Of a DNA stretch of 64,000 nucleotides, positions 1 to 11,461 are shown piece after piece. How positions within the stretch are numbered: position 1 is the first letter of the stretch; each line of letters starts with the position of its first letter. Under the pieces are notes generated by a model, which did not search any database, was not told where the DNA came from, and was given only the letters and a program-made list of their open reading frames with translations. The position numbers and the translations under genes were made by a program. The DNA is taken from the NCBI GenBank assembly GCA_033977485.1, contig CM066988.1, forward strand, positions 74,639,169-74,703,168, given 5' to 3'. Origin of the DNA: Hydrangea macrophylla. Its lineage: Eukaryota; Streptophyta; Magnoliopsida; Cornales; Hydrangeaceae.

Positions 1-539
1 CCTTTACAAATGGTTTTGTCTAAGACAACCAGGGAATTTTGGTTCCCTGTGAATTTCGACTCAATTTATTTGGGGTCTAAGACTTTCTAAACTCTAAAAG
101 GAAAAAAATAATGTTGTTATATTTGGACAACAAAGTTGAGTATATATGTATATGCATGTATATATACATATACATATTCAACATTTAGAATGGGATTTAG
201 AGGCTCTTGGTTACACGTATTTTCTAAAAGAATGTTCTCTGTATGTAATTAAATTACTTTGAGAGTTCCACATGGAGCAAATATAAATTTTGCATTTGCT
301 TCCAGACATGAGGAAGCCAAAAGTAGAATGGTGATAAAAAAATGAAACAAAGAAAAAGAGAATTTCTTCGAGATGTCCAGTTCATCAATGGAGAAAATAT
401 CTCATTGATCCATTTTTTTTCGCCTTTCTAAAGACAATCTGAGGGTCATGCCATCATTAAAAGCATCCTCATCTTTTTGGGATGTTCTTGACACCCATAA
501 TATATATATATATATATGTGTAATTTAATTTCTCACTTT

Positions 540-985
540 GATGCATAATTAGTGCATCATCAAAATTTGATGGGCAAACCATCATACAAAAAAACTAATG
601 AGTTATTGTTTTGAGATGCTCTGTGCATCAATGATATAACAATAAATCTCTTTAATACAAGCTTTTATTTAGATGCCTTGTGCATCTTAAAATTTTAATG
701 GACATACCATCAGTAAAATTGATGCCTTGAGCATCTTTCAAATGTTTTAGATGTTTTGTTCATCCAAACACAAATTTTCAATGTGATGCCTTGTGCATCT
801 ACAAAAAATCTTTGATGCTTTGTGTATTTCCAAAATATTAATTTCTGGATGTTTTGTTCATCTATAGAAAATTAATTATAAAAACATGGGGATGATGAAG
901 CTTTTCACGTCCTAAATTATAGATGCCTAGTGTATGTGCATCTTGATTTCAATACAAATGCCATGTGCATCAATTTAAGGGTGAT
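540..985 (+). repeat. Array of short GATGC...GCATC hairpins in LTR A
   Basis: About ten imperfect palindromes follow one another at intervals of roughly 20-60 bases. Examples are GATGCA/TGCATC at 540-558, TGATGG/CCATCA at 568-584, and GATGC/GCATC at 615-629 and again near 676. Some copies pair as GATG/CATC. Loops are mostly 5-7 bases, often CTTGT. Stem bases change in pairs between copies, for example GATGC/GCATC versus GATGG/CCATC. The same array is at 6125-6556 in the 3' LTR. Confidence 0.75.
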
Positions 986-1140
986 AAACTTTTGTTCTTC
1001 AAGTACACACCCAAGCAATTTTCTTTTTGTGGCTTTACAACCTTTGAGTGCCCAGATCATCATTTGGTCAAATAAAAATGGGGTTCATCTTACTGCTTTT
1101 GCTCAAAGTAATTGTGAGTCCAGAAATGTCTATTTTTTCT

Positions 1141-1985
1141 AATGGGTTATATACCCATTTTTGAATTTTCAAATAAATAAATATAATGGGTAAGTCGTCA
1201 CCCATTCCTAAATTACATGGGTCATCTACCCATGTCAAATCTAAATTCTAAGTCTAATTACATAGGTCACTTACTTATGTAAAATTCAATTTTAAAATCC
1301 AAATCAAATGTGAGTCTCACTCAAAAACCCAAACTTCTTAAATCAAGACACGGGTCACATACCCATTGTTTAAATTGATTGAGTCATATACTCATTTCTA
1401 CTAAATACAAATCTTGAACTACGTTCGACTGGATTCCATTTTTTTTAATGGATACGTAGGCAGCCTAGCTTATAAACTAGGTGCAGTCACAAATTCCTCA
1501 AATTCAAATTTACGGGTCTTTACCCATTAAACTAAAATTTTCTAAATTCAAACACGGGTCACATACCCATTGTTTAAATTGATTGAGTCATATACACATT
1601 TCTACTAAATACAAATCTTGAACTACGTATGACTTGATTCCATTTTACAATGGGTACGTAGGCAATCTAAAAATTAATTTAGGTACAGTCACAAATTCTC
1701 CAAATTCCAAAACCAGACATGGATCACATATCCACTGTCAAATTAAATGAGTCCATATACACTCACTAAATTCAAATCCAAATTCATTAACTGGACATGG
1801 ATCACATATCCACTGTCAAATTCATGAGTTCGTACACTCATTAAATTCAAATTCATTATATGGGCACTTACCCATATTAAATTCAGTGGGTTCTTACCCA
1901 TATTTAAAATAATGGACACACCCCATTATAAATTAAGGGTCATACACCCTACTCAAATTTAAGGGTCATTCACCCAAAATCCCCC
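1141..1985 (+). repeat. Array of GGGT...ACCC-type hairpins in LTR A
   Basis: At least 15 short inverted repeats lie in a row. Examples: AATGGGT/ACCCATT at 1141-1159, ACATGGGT/ACCCATGT at 1215-1235, and TACATAGGT/ACTTATGTA at 1259-1281. Later copies use TGAGT/ACTCA, GGAT/ATCC, ATATGGG/CCCATAT and AGGGT/ACCCT. Loops are about 5 bases, commonly CATAT, CACAT or CATCT. The stems differ but pairing is kept. The copy in the 3' LTR is at about 6727-7560. Confidence 0.75.
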
Positions 1986-2056
1986 CAAAATCAAAATCAT
2001 TTCCTAAAAGAACTACGGAATGACTTGATCCCATTTGTGGGTACGTAGGCAACCTG
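1416..2056 (+). repeat. Three CTACGT...ACGTAG stem-loops in 5' LTR A
   Basis: Copies lie at 1416-1466, 1620-1668 and 2010-2056. Each reads GAACTACG, a spacer with TTGAT or GGAT, an inner stem, then TACGTAGGCA. Inner stems are CCATT/AATGG (first two copies) and CCCA/TGGG (2030-2041). The outer stem CTACGT/ACGTAG is perfect in the first two and has one mismatch in the third. Confidence 0.8.
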
Positions 2057-2289
2057 GGTCATTCACCTAGGTCCAGCCCAAACCAATAAATAAATAAATT
2101 TTATTCATTTAATTTAAAATTAGTCATTTAAATTGGAATCAAAAGGTGTTTCCTTAAAATAGGGATTGTAATTAAGGGATGTGATATCCTGAATGGGTCT
2201 AACCTACTTTAATAAAAGCACATATAGGTTTAATTATATGTGTGAAATTGTGTTACGCAAAATCTTAAAATTTTGCACAACATAGTTTT

Positions 2290-2307
2290 TGGCACGCCCG
2301 GTGGGAC
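2290..2307 (+). promoter_or_regulatory. Primer-binding site of element A
   Basis: TGGCACGCCCGGTGGGAC lies 7 bases after the LTR end. This form is typical of Tat/Ogre-type gypsy elements. I believe the primer is a tRNA-Arg, but I cannot confirm the tRNA here. Confidence 0.75.
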
Positions 2308-2419
2308 CCATTTACCTTTTCATCTCCAAATTTTTAAGATTATTTTCAACAACAAAAAAAAATAAAAAAATAAAAAAAAAATACTTAGTGGTTTAATCTT
2401 ATTTCTGAACAGGTTTAAG

Positions 2420-4675
2420 ATGGCACCACAAGATACTGTATACTACCACAAGCTCCCAACCGCTGTTCAATGACAAAGAAAGAAGGAAGCCTGTCGTGCT
2501 TTCTTTACTCTTGATCTCCAGGCTTTTGCAAACGGGGTTATCCCAAAGGTGACTGCCAAGGTCATAGAGGAGAAGACCACAAAGGCTAAGACTGTTGTGA
2601 AAATACAGAAACCCACTCAACTGGAGCCTACCAAAGTCAACTATCCAAATCAGATCTTAATTGGATCTATTCCAATAAAGTTGCCCAACATTATTTCAGT
2701 TATGGACAATTCCATGGAGAAGAAGGAGATTAGTACACCAACTACTCCCAAACTTAAGGTGGTGAAGACTAATCACACTCCGTCAGAAAAGCCAGTCAAA
2801 CTGACACCGGCGATTGAAACAAGTTCTTCACTTGTGGGGGCATCAGTTAAAGGGAAAAGATCTAAAATTTTCCATTTGGAAAGCGAAGTTGCAAGTTCAA
2901 CCGCAACTGTACTCTCTACCACTCCGTCCAGAAGGAAGACACAAAAGCAAAGGAACTCAAGGAGGCGACTAAGAGCACCTAAGGCTCAATATGGGCCCGG
3001 AGCCTCAGTTTATCCACTCACAGCCTTTAGCGCTGAGCAATTGAAGTCAAATAAGGAAATCCGACAACGGGCATGCCTATCCGATTACATGTCTGTTAAG
3101 GAGCCCCGAATGGGAGCATTCTTTTCTTCACAAGAAAAGTTCCAGCCTCATACAGGCCCGATCACAAGATCAAGAGCTCGAACAACATCTCGACCACCTT
3201 TGAAGCAATCTACAACTTCAAGAAGATCATTACTGAGTGGTGGAGATGATTCATCATCCCATTCAACTCTAGAAGAGTTGACAAAATTTCAAAACTCAAA
3301 ACAAGTTGCTCCCAGCTCTAAGACAAATTCAAATGATCCTCTTTTTAGAGATTTTGAAGTTATCTTCCGAAAGGAAATTTTTCCTAATGAGTGGGCATCT
3401 CAGTTCCAACCAAAGGAAATGTCAGTCTTTGTCACTAGTGCAATTACTATCGAAGAACAATTGCAAGAGTTGCAAAGGAAATTATCAGAGAAAGATGTTG
3501 AAATTGCAACTCTTACTGCTCAATTAGCAAATCAAGCAAGTACTTCAGTAAGGGAACAAGTTTATGAGGAGATTCAAACCTCTACAACACCACCAACCCA
3601 AGCTGATTTGCAAACTTTAATTGCTGAAGGGATTCGAGAATTCCAAAATTCTGTGACCCCACTAGTGCTTGGGTATCTCAAACCATACCCTGCTCACTAT
3701 GACTCTATTCCATTCCCTCATCACTACCAAAAGCCAAACTTTGAAAAGTTTGATGGGATAAATGGTTCACCGCATGAGCATCTTGCTCATTTCTGTTCAG
3801 CTTGTGGAGAATCGGCTCAAGTGGATGCCTTATTAATAAGGCAATTTGTGCAGTCTTTAAAGGGGTCAGCATTTACTTGGTATACACAACTAGTACCAGG
3901 TTCAATTGTCACATGGGATGACATGCAAAAGGCATTTCTAGCCCAATTTGTCAGCTCAAAGAAGAAAATTTCAATCATTGACTTAACAGACGCTCGACAA
4001 AAAGTCAATGAAAATGTAAATGAATTTATTACAAGGTGGAGAAGTCTTAACCTCCAATGCTTAGAAAAGGTAACTGAGCAATCTGCGGTCCAAATGTGTT
4101 CCAATAATTTGTTGCCAGAAATAGTAACATTTGTAGGAATGGCAGAACCTCAAACCTTTGATGAATTGGTCTCTAAGGCCAGCAATGTTGAAAGGCAGAT
4201 TGACCGACAAAGGAACACATTTCAAAGGCCTCGACAGGCAAAAGAAAAGAAACATGAGAACGAAGAGTCTCCCTCGTCTGAAGAAGACACTGCCAGTGCA
4301 AACATAATTTCCTTTAGTGGAACTGATCGAGTACCTAAAAAGGTAGATGAAAGTGGTTCTTTTTCAACTATTTCACTGCTAGAGGGGGCAATTCAAGTTG
4401 TCTTTCAAGTTGATAAATTTGGGTATGACTCGCATGATCCTGACCCCAATAGTGACGGTGAAGGAGAATGGATGACATGCATCAATAAGAGGATAAATAG
4501 GATTGCAAATATTCCAACCTCTTTAATTAAATCTTCAGAGCTTCCAGGGATAAAGTTTAGAGGACGAAAAGAAGACAAGAAAAACAAGAAAAATGAAAAG
4601 AAAGCTCGAGTCTCTTTGGAGGGTGATTACGTTCAACCTGTAAGGGTTCCAATTCACCGAGTACTTGCCAACTAA
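2420..4675 (+). CDS. gag: Gag polyprotein of element A, no zinc knuckle
   Basis: The likely ancestral start is the ATG at 2420, but an in-frame TGA at 2471-2473 closes that frame after 17 codons. The frame is then open to 4675, and the first ATG after the stop is at 2702. The N-terminal third is basic and Ser/Thr/Pro-rich. A predicted coiled coil (IEEQLQELQRKL onward) lies near 3450-3570. A Retrotrans_gag-type capsid domain follows, about 3730-4200, with FEKFDGINGSPHEHL, WYTQLVPGSIVTWDDM and EFITRWRSL. The tail is acidic, then Lys-rich (KKNKKNEKK). I see no CCHC knuckle and no downstream pol. The product would be the particle shell of a non-autonomous element. The single TGA could be a CGA-to-TGA change; otherwise the frame is long and intact, which suggests recent activity. 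Confidence 0.82.
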
Positions 4676-4755
4676 AAGAAGAAGCATCAGTTCTCACATC
4701 AATAGGAAGCTCACCAAGAAGAGCTATGCTTGAATAGAAAGAAATCTCCTTAATT

Positions 4756-4799
4756 GAACTACGTACGGCTTGATCCCGCAGAGGGTACGTAGGCAATCT
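4756..4799 (+). repeat. CTACGT...ACGTAG stem-loop between gag and PPT of A
   Basis: The outer stem CTACGT (4759-4764) pairs with ACGTAG (4787-4792), and the inner stem CCC (4775-4777) pairs with GGG (4783-4785). It is the same motif as in the LTR but sits in the internal 3' untranslated region. Confidence 0.8.
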
Positions 4800-4900
4800 A
4801 GTACTTGAAATAGATCCAGCCACCAAAAAAAAAAGACTTTTAATTTCAAGTCTAAACTTCTTCGAGTATCTCGTATGTCCAAATTCTCATACGCGATACT

Positions 4901-4912
4901 CGAGGGGGCAAC
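4901..4912 (+). promoter_or_regulatory. Polypurine tract of element A
   Basis: The sequence CGAGGGGGCAAC directly abuts the LTR start TGTTAAGG at 4913, as expected for a plus-strand primer of a Tat-type element. Confidence 0.8.
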
Positions 4913-5325
4913 TGTTAAGGTGTAAATTTTTCGTTGTGAAAAATTACAATATTGCATGCCTAAATATACAAATTCAAACTTTTGTTTGAAAAGGGCTGAA
5001 AAGAAAATAAAATTTGGTGGTCAACTTTTATTTTCAATTCATTTGACCAAATCAAGCCAAGTGGGTCATAAAGTGGTTTGCTTTTAAACTATCCAAGTCC
5101 AGTTACTATTTTAGTGAAAGAATAAAAGGTAAAGCTAGAGGCCAAGTTTTGTAGTCTAGCTTTTGTTGGTTGCATGACCCCGCATTATATATAATACACC
5201 TGCTCATTTCTACAATTTTTGCATGTGACTATTATGTGCATGACTTAACCCACCAATTCCAGAAACCACCCACTACCACTTTAACTACCCCCTTTGTAAA
5301 TGGAGATAACTACCTCTTTCATACC

Positions 5326-5333
5326 TATATATA
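5326..5333 (+). promoter_or_regulatory. Putative TATA box of LTR A
   Basis: TATATATA in the context CCTATATATAGACTAAGCC, about 410 bp into the LTR, followed by an A-rich and then GA/CT-rich stretch. This is a plausible start of the genomic RNA and puts the hairpin arrays in R/U5. Confidence 0.5.
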
Positions 5334-5458
5334 GACTAAGCCTATATCAGCAAAAAAAAAAAAAAAAAACTTACAGAAAATTGAAGGAGAGAAAAACGTG
5401 TAAAGAAAGAGAAAAAAAAAATCTGCACAAAGGTGAAAGAGAAGTCAAAAGAAAAGGT

Positions 5459-5489
<31 letters not shown>

Positions 5490-7000
5490 CAGATTGTGTG
5501 AAAATCTCCCCTTCAAAATTAAGAAGATTTTAAAACTCTTCAATTTTGGAGTCTTTGGCTCCATTGCATTTTGGAGTTTTCAACTCCTTTACAAATGGTT
5601 TTGTCTAAGACAACCAGGGAATTTTGGTTCCCTGTGAATTTCGACTCAATTTATTTGGGGTCTAAGACTTTCTAAACTCTAAAAGGAAAAAATAATGTTG
5701 TTATATTTGGACAACAAAGTTGAGTATATATGTATATGCATGTATATATACATATACATATTCAACATTTAGAATGGGATTTAGAGGCTCTTGGTTACAC
5801 ATATTTTCTAAAAGAATGTTCTCTCTATGTAATTAAATTACTTTGAGAGTTCCACATGGAGCAAATATAAATTTTGCATTTGCTTCCAGACATGAGGAAG
5901 CCAAAAGTAGAATGGTGATAAAAAATGAAACAAAGAAAAAGAGAATTTCTTCGAGATGTCAAGTTCATCAATGGAGAAAATATCTCATTGATCCATTTTT
6001 TTTTTCGCCTTTCTAAAGACAATCTGAGGGTCATGCCATCATTAAAAGCATCCTCATCTTTTTGGGATGTTCTTGACACCCATAATATATATATATATAT
6101 ATATGTAATTTAATTTCTCACTTTGATGCATAATTAGTGCATCATCAAAATTTGATGGGCAAACCATCATACAAAAAAACTAATGAGTTATTGTTTTGAG
6201 ATGCTCTGTGCATCAATGATATAACAATACATCTCTTTAATACAAGCTTTTATTTAGATGCCTTGTGCATCTTAAAATTTTAATGGACATACCATCAGTA
6301 AAATTGATGCCTTGAGCATCTTTCAAATGTTTTAGATGTTTTGTTCATCCAAACACAAATTTTCAATGTGATGCCTTGTTCATCTACAAAAAATCTTTGA
6401 TGCTTTGTGCATTTCCAAAATATTAATTTCTGGATGTTTTGTTCATCTATAGAAAATTAATTATAAAAACATGGGGATGATGAAGCTTTTCACGTCCTAA
6501 ATTATAGATGCCTAGTGTATGTGCATCTTGATTTCAATACAAATGCCATGCGCATCAATTTAAGGGTGATAAACTTTTGTTCTTCAAGTACACACCCAAG
6601 CAATTTTCTTTTTGTGGCTTTACAACCTTTGAGTGCCCAGATCATCATTTGGTCAAATAAAAATGGGGTTCATCTTACTGCTTTTGCTCAAAGTAATTGT
6701 GAGTTCAGAAATCTCTATTTTTTTCTAATGGGTTATATACCCATTTTTGAATTTTCAAATAAATAAATATAATGGGTAAGTCGTCATCCATTCCTAAATT
6801 ACATGGGTCATCTATCCATGTCAAATCTAAATTCTAAGTCTAATTACATAGGTCACTTACTTATGTAAAATTCAATTTTAAAATCCAAATCAAATGTGAG
6901 TCTCACTCAAAAACCCAAACTTCTTAAAATCAAGACACGGGTCATATACCCACTGTCAAAATTCATGAGTTCACATACTCATCAAATCCAAATTAAACTT

Positions 7001-7640
7001 GAACTACGTTCGACTTGATTCCATTTTTTTAATGGATACGTAGGCAGCCTAGCTTATAAACTAGGTGCAGTCACAAATTCCTCAAATTCAAATTTACGGG
7101 TCTTTACCCATTAAACTAAAATTTTCTAAATTCAAAACACGGGTCACATACCCATTGTTTAAATTGATTGAGTCATATACTCATTTCTACTAAATACAAA
7201 TCTTGAACTACGTATGACTTGATTCCATTTTACAATGGATACGTAGGCAATCTAAAAATTAATTTAGGTACAGTCACAAATTCTCCAAATTCCAAAACCA
7301 GACATGGATCACATATCCACTGTCAAATTAAATGACTCCAATTCCACTCACTAAATTCAAATCCAAATTCATTAACTGGACAAGGATCACATATCCACTG
7401 TCAAATTCATGAGTTCGTATACTCATTAAATTCAACTTCATTATATGGGCACTTACCCATATTAAATTCAGTGGGTTCTTACCCATATTTAAAATGATGG
7501 ACACACCCCATTATAAATTAAGGGTCATACACCCTACTCAAATTTAAGGGTCATTCACCCAAAATCCCCCCAAAATCAAAATCAATTCCTAAAAGAATTA
7601 CGGAATGGCTTGATCCCATTTGTGGGTACGTAGGCAACCT
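7001..7640 (+). repeat. Three CTACGT...ACGTAG stem-loops in 3' LTR A
   Basis: Copies at 7001-7050, 7205-7252 and 7595-7640 correspond to those at 1416, 1620 and 2010. The first two keep the perfect outer stem and CCATT/AATGG inner stem. The third has drifted (ATTACGG) but keeps the CCCA/TGGG inner stem. Confidence 0.75.
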
Positions 7641-7867
7641 GGGTCATTCACCTAGGTCTAGCCCAAACCAAAAAATAAATAAATTTTATTCATTTAATTT
7701 AAAATTTTTCTTTTAAATTGGAATCAAAAGGTGTTTCCTTAAAATAGGGATTGTAATTAAGGGATGTGATGTCCTTAATGGGTCCAACCTACTTTAATAA
7801 AAGCACATATAGGTTTAATTATATGTGTGAAATTGTGTTACGCAAAATGTTAAAATTTTGCACAACA

Positions 7868-8922
7868 GCCCCACCACCTGCACTTAATAAGAAAATTCAA
7901 GAAAAAATGGATAAGGTCGACAAGCTTGAGAACATACTGAAAAAGAGTAAGGGGGTCGACAATTACATGTTAGAACTAGAAGGATTATTTGAGCCCAACA
8001 AATTAAAGCTACCTGAGAACTTCAAGATGCCTGAAATTGATCATTTTGATGGCACTGGGAATCCGAAGAGTCACGTAAAGTTCTGCATGAGTGTTTTCCA
8101 ATCAATGGGCTGCATACATGAGCACATTACAATGTTGTTCCCTCAAACCCTCGCCAAGGCTGCTCTATCCTGGTTTCTGACCTTGGAGGTTTCTAAGACG
8201 CGGACATGGGAAGATATACTCCAGGTCATCATTGATCATTACTCCTACAACCAAGAGCTCGATGTCACCATCCGGGATCTAGAGACTACCCGACAGAACT
8301 TCAATGAGTCCTTCGCTGCGTTCTTAAGCAGATGGAGGAACAAAGTGGCCCAAATGACCCACCGACCAGTCGAAAAGGAACAAGTTCGGATGTTGATCAA
8401 GAATCTACTGCCGTTGTACCATGAGAAACTATTCTACCAGTCCATCTCAACATTTCAAGAATTGTTTGAGATTGGAACTAGAATTGAGGATGCAATCAGG
8501 GAAGGAAAAATCAAGAATAAAGAATCACAAAGCCAGTCCAAGAGGCCCAACTACTCCCGAAACCCTTCGGATGTCAACGCCCTTAGTAACCACCCATGGC
8601 CTATTCTCCCCAATCATACCAGTTCACAAACCAAACCAACTCGCCTAGCCACCCTTACCGAAATAGGGTACCCCGTGAATTTTCCAAGCTAGATATCTCC
8701 CCCTCCATAGCCTTAGGCCGCCTGCTAAGAAAGGGACACCACCAACTCCTTCAGCCTCGTGCCGATCCCCCACCACCTAACTGTGACCTGTCCAAACGAT
8801 GCGCCTACCACCAAGGCCCAGGCCATGACACCGATTGGTGCATACGTCTCCGCCATGATATCCAAGACCTCATTGATCGAAGAATCATTGAGCCACCACC
8901 CATTCAACCCCATGTCACCTAA
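7868..8922 (+). pseudogene. gag: Gag of element B (5' truncated, frameshifted)
   Basis: The open frame runs from the junction with LTR A at 7868 to a stop ending at 8692; the codons before 7868 belong to the LTR. It shows a coiled-coil start (KMDKVDKLENILKK-like), then a Retrotrans_gag capsid domain with FKMPEIDHFDGTGNPKSH, ALSWFLTL and FAAFLSRWRNKV. Near 8660-8700 the frame shifts. The continuation in another frame to 8922 holds a CCHC-like knuckle, CAYHQGPGHDTDWC, followed by RLRHDIQDLID, which is typical of Tat/Ogre Gag C-termini. Stops follow and pol does not. The insertion of A removed the N-terminus from this side. The product is not functional. Confidence 0.85.
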
Positions 8923-10091
8923 GCCCCTGGCCAGTCCTTTCAAATGATCCCCTTTGCTGAGGCCAATGATTGTTGAAGCTACGCGGTGAGTTGATAGTTT
9001 TTGGAACTTCTGCCAATAAAAAAAGAAGAATAACCAAGTCACCACGACACTCCATTTGAGATCGGGTCGAGTCTGTTCTATGTTTTGAGTGTATTTCAAG
9101 TTTAGTCTTGTGGTCAAGTATGTTTGTCATCGAGTTGTTGTGAGTCTGTATCGAGTATTGTAATCCTTCTCGTCTGATGGAATAAAGTCTCATTTTGCCT
9201 AATCTGATGTGTATATTCATAAGTGCATGAATCGCTGAACTGAAAATGTCACTTTTCAAATTACCATGGACATTACTCTACTAATAAATTTTTGCATCAA
9301 ACAAAAAAAGAGAGAATCCCAAAAAGGCCAAAGTCGATTTCGCGCTGACCCTAAAGAAGAGCTGAGAATTGAATAGTCTTACTTTAAGAATTTAAAGATG
9401 CTTTTGCTCAAATCTCGAAAAGACATACTTGAGACTGATTTGGGGCTTGCCCAACACCCTTTCCACCATTTCTACCATTTCAAAGCCTTGGGCCCAACCC
9501 AATTAATAGCCATGCGAATCTGTGCAGACTTGGTCCTTGATGGTAGCCAAACATTTCAGTGAGTTTCATCTCCACTTCAAAAAAAAAAAGAAAAAGAGAA
9601 AAAAAAAAGCTCGCTAGGTTGAAAACCCGAAAGGGCACCTAGGCAAAAGTTAAAGCTGAAAAGGTATTGATTTCCAAGATCTGACCTTAGCTAGTCAAAA
9701 TAATTTTACAAATGAAAGAATTGTACGCTTCAAGATACATCATAAAAACGTGCCTAGATCACATTTCAAAAGGCTCGAAACGACCACAAATAAATCCTGA
9801 GAGCTAACGTGCACATTTTGAAATTTCAATATTATGATCAGAAGATCTCACATGAATCAACTATGTGAAAAGGAAAATTGACTGGCTAAGCGAAAGTGAA
9901 AAGGATCAATCCTCAAAACAAAAGAAAAAGAAAAAGAAAAAGAAAAACAAAAAGCAAAAGAAAAAGAAAAAAAGAAAAGAAAGGGAGATCGAAACTGAAT
10001 CCACTTATTCTAGGCTACCACAAGTAACCCAAAGTTGAACTTGTATGACGATTGGTTTGAAAAACCCCCTTTTTCTTTGAAGCCTTCCCTT

Positions 10092-10233
10092 GAACTACGC
10101 TCGACCTGATTCCTGCTAGGGGATACGTAGGCAACCACATCGGTTTGGTCGACACCAATATTGACCCCTCTTCTTTCAAGGTCCTGGCCCGAACTACGTT
10201 GGACCTGATCCCCGCTCGGGGTACGTAGGCAGA
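10092..10233 (+). repeat. Two CTACGT-type stem-loops in element B
   Basis: Copy 10092-10136 has outer CTACGC/ACGTAG (one mismatch) and a short inner stem. Copy 10191-10233 is perfect: outer CTACGT (10194-10199) with ACGTAG (10223-10228), inner CCCC (10210-10213) with GGGG (10218-10221). Confidence 0.8.
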
Positions 10234-10431
10234 CTTTCAAAGAGAAAAGAAGGATGGCTCGCTAGGTCAAAAATTTGAAAGGACGCCTAAGCAAAAATTA
10301 GAGCTAAATCCAAAGTGAGCAATAACAAAAGAGAGAAAAGAGCTCACTAGGAGACCTTACTGGTGCCTAGGCAAAGGTTATGAGCATTTGAGAGATTAAA
10401 GTCACGGTCCTTGCCAGAAAATCACCTTCCA

Positions 10432-10690
10432 CACTAGGGGCAAACTTTGGCTACCCGCCTCGTTTGCCTGAATTTTACTATCTACCCTTCATACAAGGGG
10501 CAAACTTTGGTCACCTACCTCGTTTGCCCAAAACCTCCAAATAACCACTGTCCAAACTAGGGGAAAACTTCGGTCACCTACATCGTTTTCCTTCCTACAC
10601 TTCAAACTAGGGGAAACCTTCGTTTTCCTAACAACCCCTTCATATCAAGGGCAAGTTTTCAGGTTACCAACTTGTTTTGAAAAATTTTGA
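10432..10690 (+). repeat. Tandem hairpin units, about 63 bp, with changing stems
   Basis: Four to five units begin AGGGG or AAGGG near 10433, 10496, 10557, 10609 and 10647. Within each, the start and end are complementary: GGCAAAC/GTTTGCC in the first two, GGAAAAC/GTTTTCC in the third, and a shortened GGAAAC/GTTTTCC version in the fourth. The fifth is degenerate. Confidence 0.7.
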
Positions 10691-11261
10691 AATAGATCAT
10701 CTTTTATTCTAAAAGCTAAGGCACTAATCCAAAGCACTTCCTGGGAGAAGTAGAGAATTGATTAGATCAATAGGGAGGAATTTTCAAAAATCAGATTTAT
10801 CAGCAAAGTGCTGTCATATTAAGATGAGGATGAGGAGTGAACATAAAATATGAGCGGTACATCATTCATGATGAAGGCACATTGGATCGTGGCAATTTGA
10901 GAATTTCATGTCCAAGTTAATCCTTCTTTGTTTGAGTCAGTAGTAATCTGATCAAAAGTGTGTCAGAGATCGAGGTTTCATACAAACTAACCTAACATTC
11001 CTTGTCGTTCCTGTTAAGTCCATTTGTCCTGATGGTCTTAAATGTGTGGGTTAAAGGTGATTCCCAATTATAAAAAAACTTTGGATACAAGAAGAAGTAT
11101 CAAACATTATTACTACACCAGTTAAGGTCGCAATATGAAAAGTGTCCCAAGTACGAGTGGCATAAACTCGTAAGTGGTTGCAAACTACAAACCGATAGTT
11201 ATTTCCCAAGACGGCTGATCAGAGGAAATATCGCCAACACCAAGAAACTATTGCTGATGTA

Positions 11262-11461
11262 TTGATGAGGCGTGTCGATGAGATGTGTTGTTGAGGTGTT
11301 TTATGGCCCAGAGTCTAGATGTGTTGATAAGATGTGTTGTTGAGGTGTTTTATTGCCCAGAGTCTAGATGTGTTGATAAGATGTATTGTTGAGGTGTCTT
11401 AAGGCTCAGAGTCCAGGTTTGCTGATGAGATGTTTTTGTGACGATGTTTTAGAACCCAGAG
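11262..11461 (+). repeat. Minisatellite, about 57-bp unit, 3-4 copies
   Basis: A unit containing GATGTGTTGTTGAGGTGTTT and CCCAGAGTCTAGATG repeats with growing divergence. It runs directly into a second, shorter-period array. Confidence 0.75.

Larger units (their letters stand above)
1..2282 (+). repeat. 5' LTR of element A (3' part only)
   Basis: This is nearly identical to 5588-7867 and ends in CACAACA directly before the primer-binding site. The first 675 bp or so of the LTR, including the TATA region seen in the other copy, lie before the window. Small differences from the 3' LTR are scattered substitutions and short indels. It contains a GATGC-type hairpin array (540-985), a GGGT-type hairpin array (1141-1985) and three CTACGT stem-loops. 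Confidence 0.9.
1..7867 (+). mobile_element. Element A: gag-only Tat/Ogre-like gypsy LTR retrotransposon
   Basis: A long direct repeat (1-2282 and about 5588-7867) flanks a 2.6-kb internal region that holds a primer site, one gag ORF, a hairpin and a polypurine tract, but no protease, reverse transcriptase, RNase H or integrase. The complete 3' LTR runs 4913-7867 with TGTT...AACA ends; the 5' LTR is cut by the window start. This layout matches the class described as terminal-repeat retrotransposons with a GAG domain. It would depend on enzymes from an autonomous relative. The element lies inside the gag of element B, whose coding sequence resumes at 7868. The target duplication cannot be checked because the left flank is outside the window. 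Confidence 0.88.
4913..7867 (+). repeat. 3' LTR of element A (complete, 2955 bp)
   Basis: It begins TGTTAAGG after the polypurine tract and ends GCACAACA at 7867, giving TGTT/AACA ends. A TATA box lies at 5326-5333 and a CT repeat at about 5462-5489. The hairpin arrays (about 6125-6556 and 6727-7560) and three CTACGT stem-loops lie downstream of the TATA box, so they would be in the transcribed leader. Element B gag sequence starts at 7868. Confidence 0.9.

Noticed and set aside
930..1142. 70-codon ORF in LTR A, repeated at 6515-6766
   Set aside because: It is part of the LTR hairpin array, has no family resemblance and differs in length between copies.
540..1985. CRISPR-like regular short palindromes
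   Set aside because: The units vary in sequence and spacing, there are no constant repeats with unique spacers, and the context is a plant LTR.
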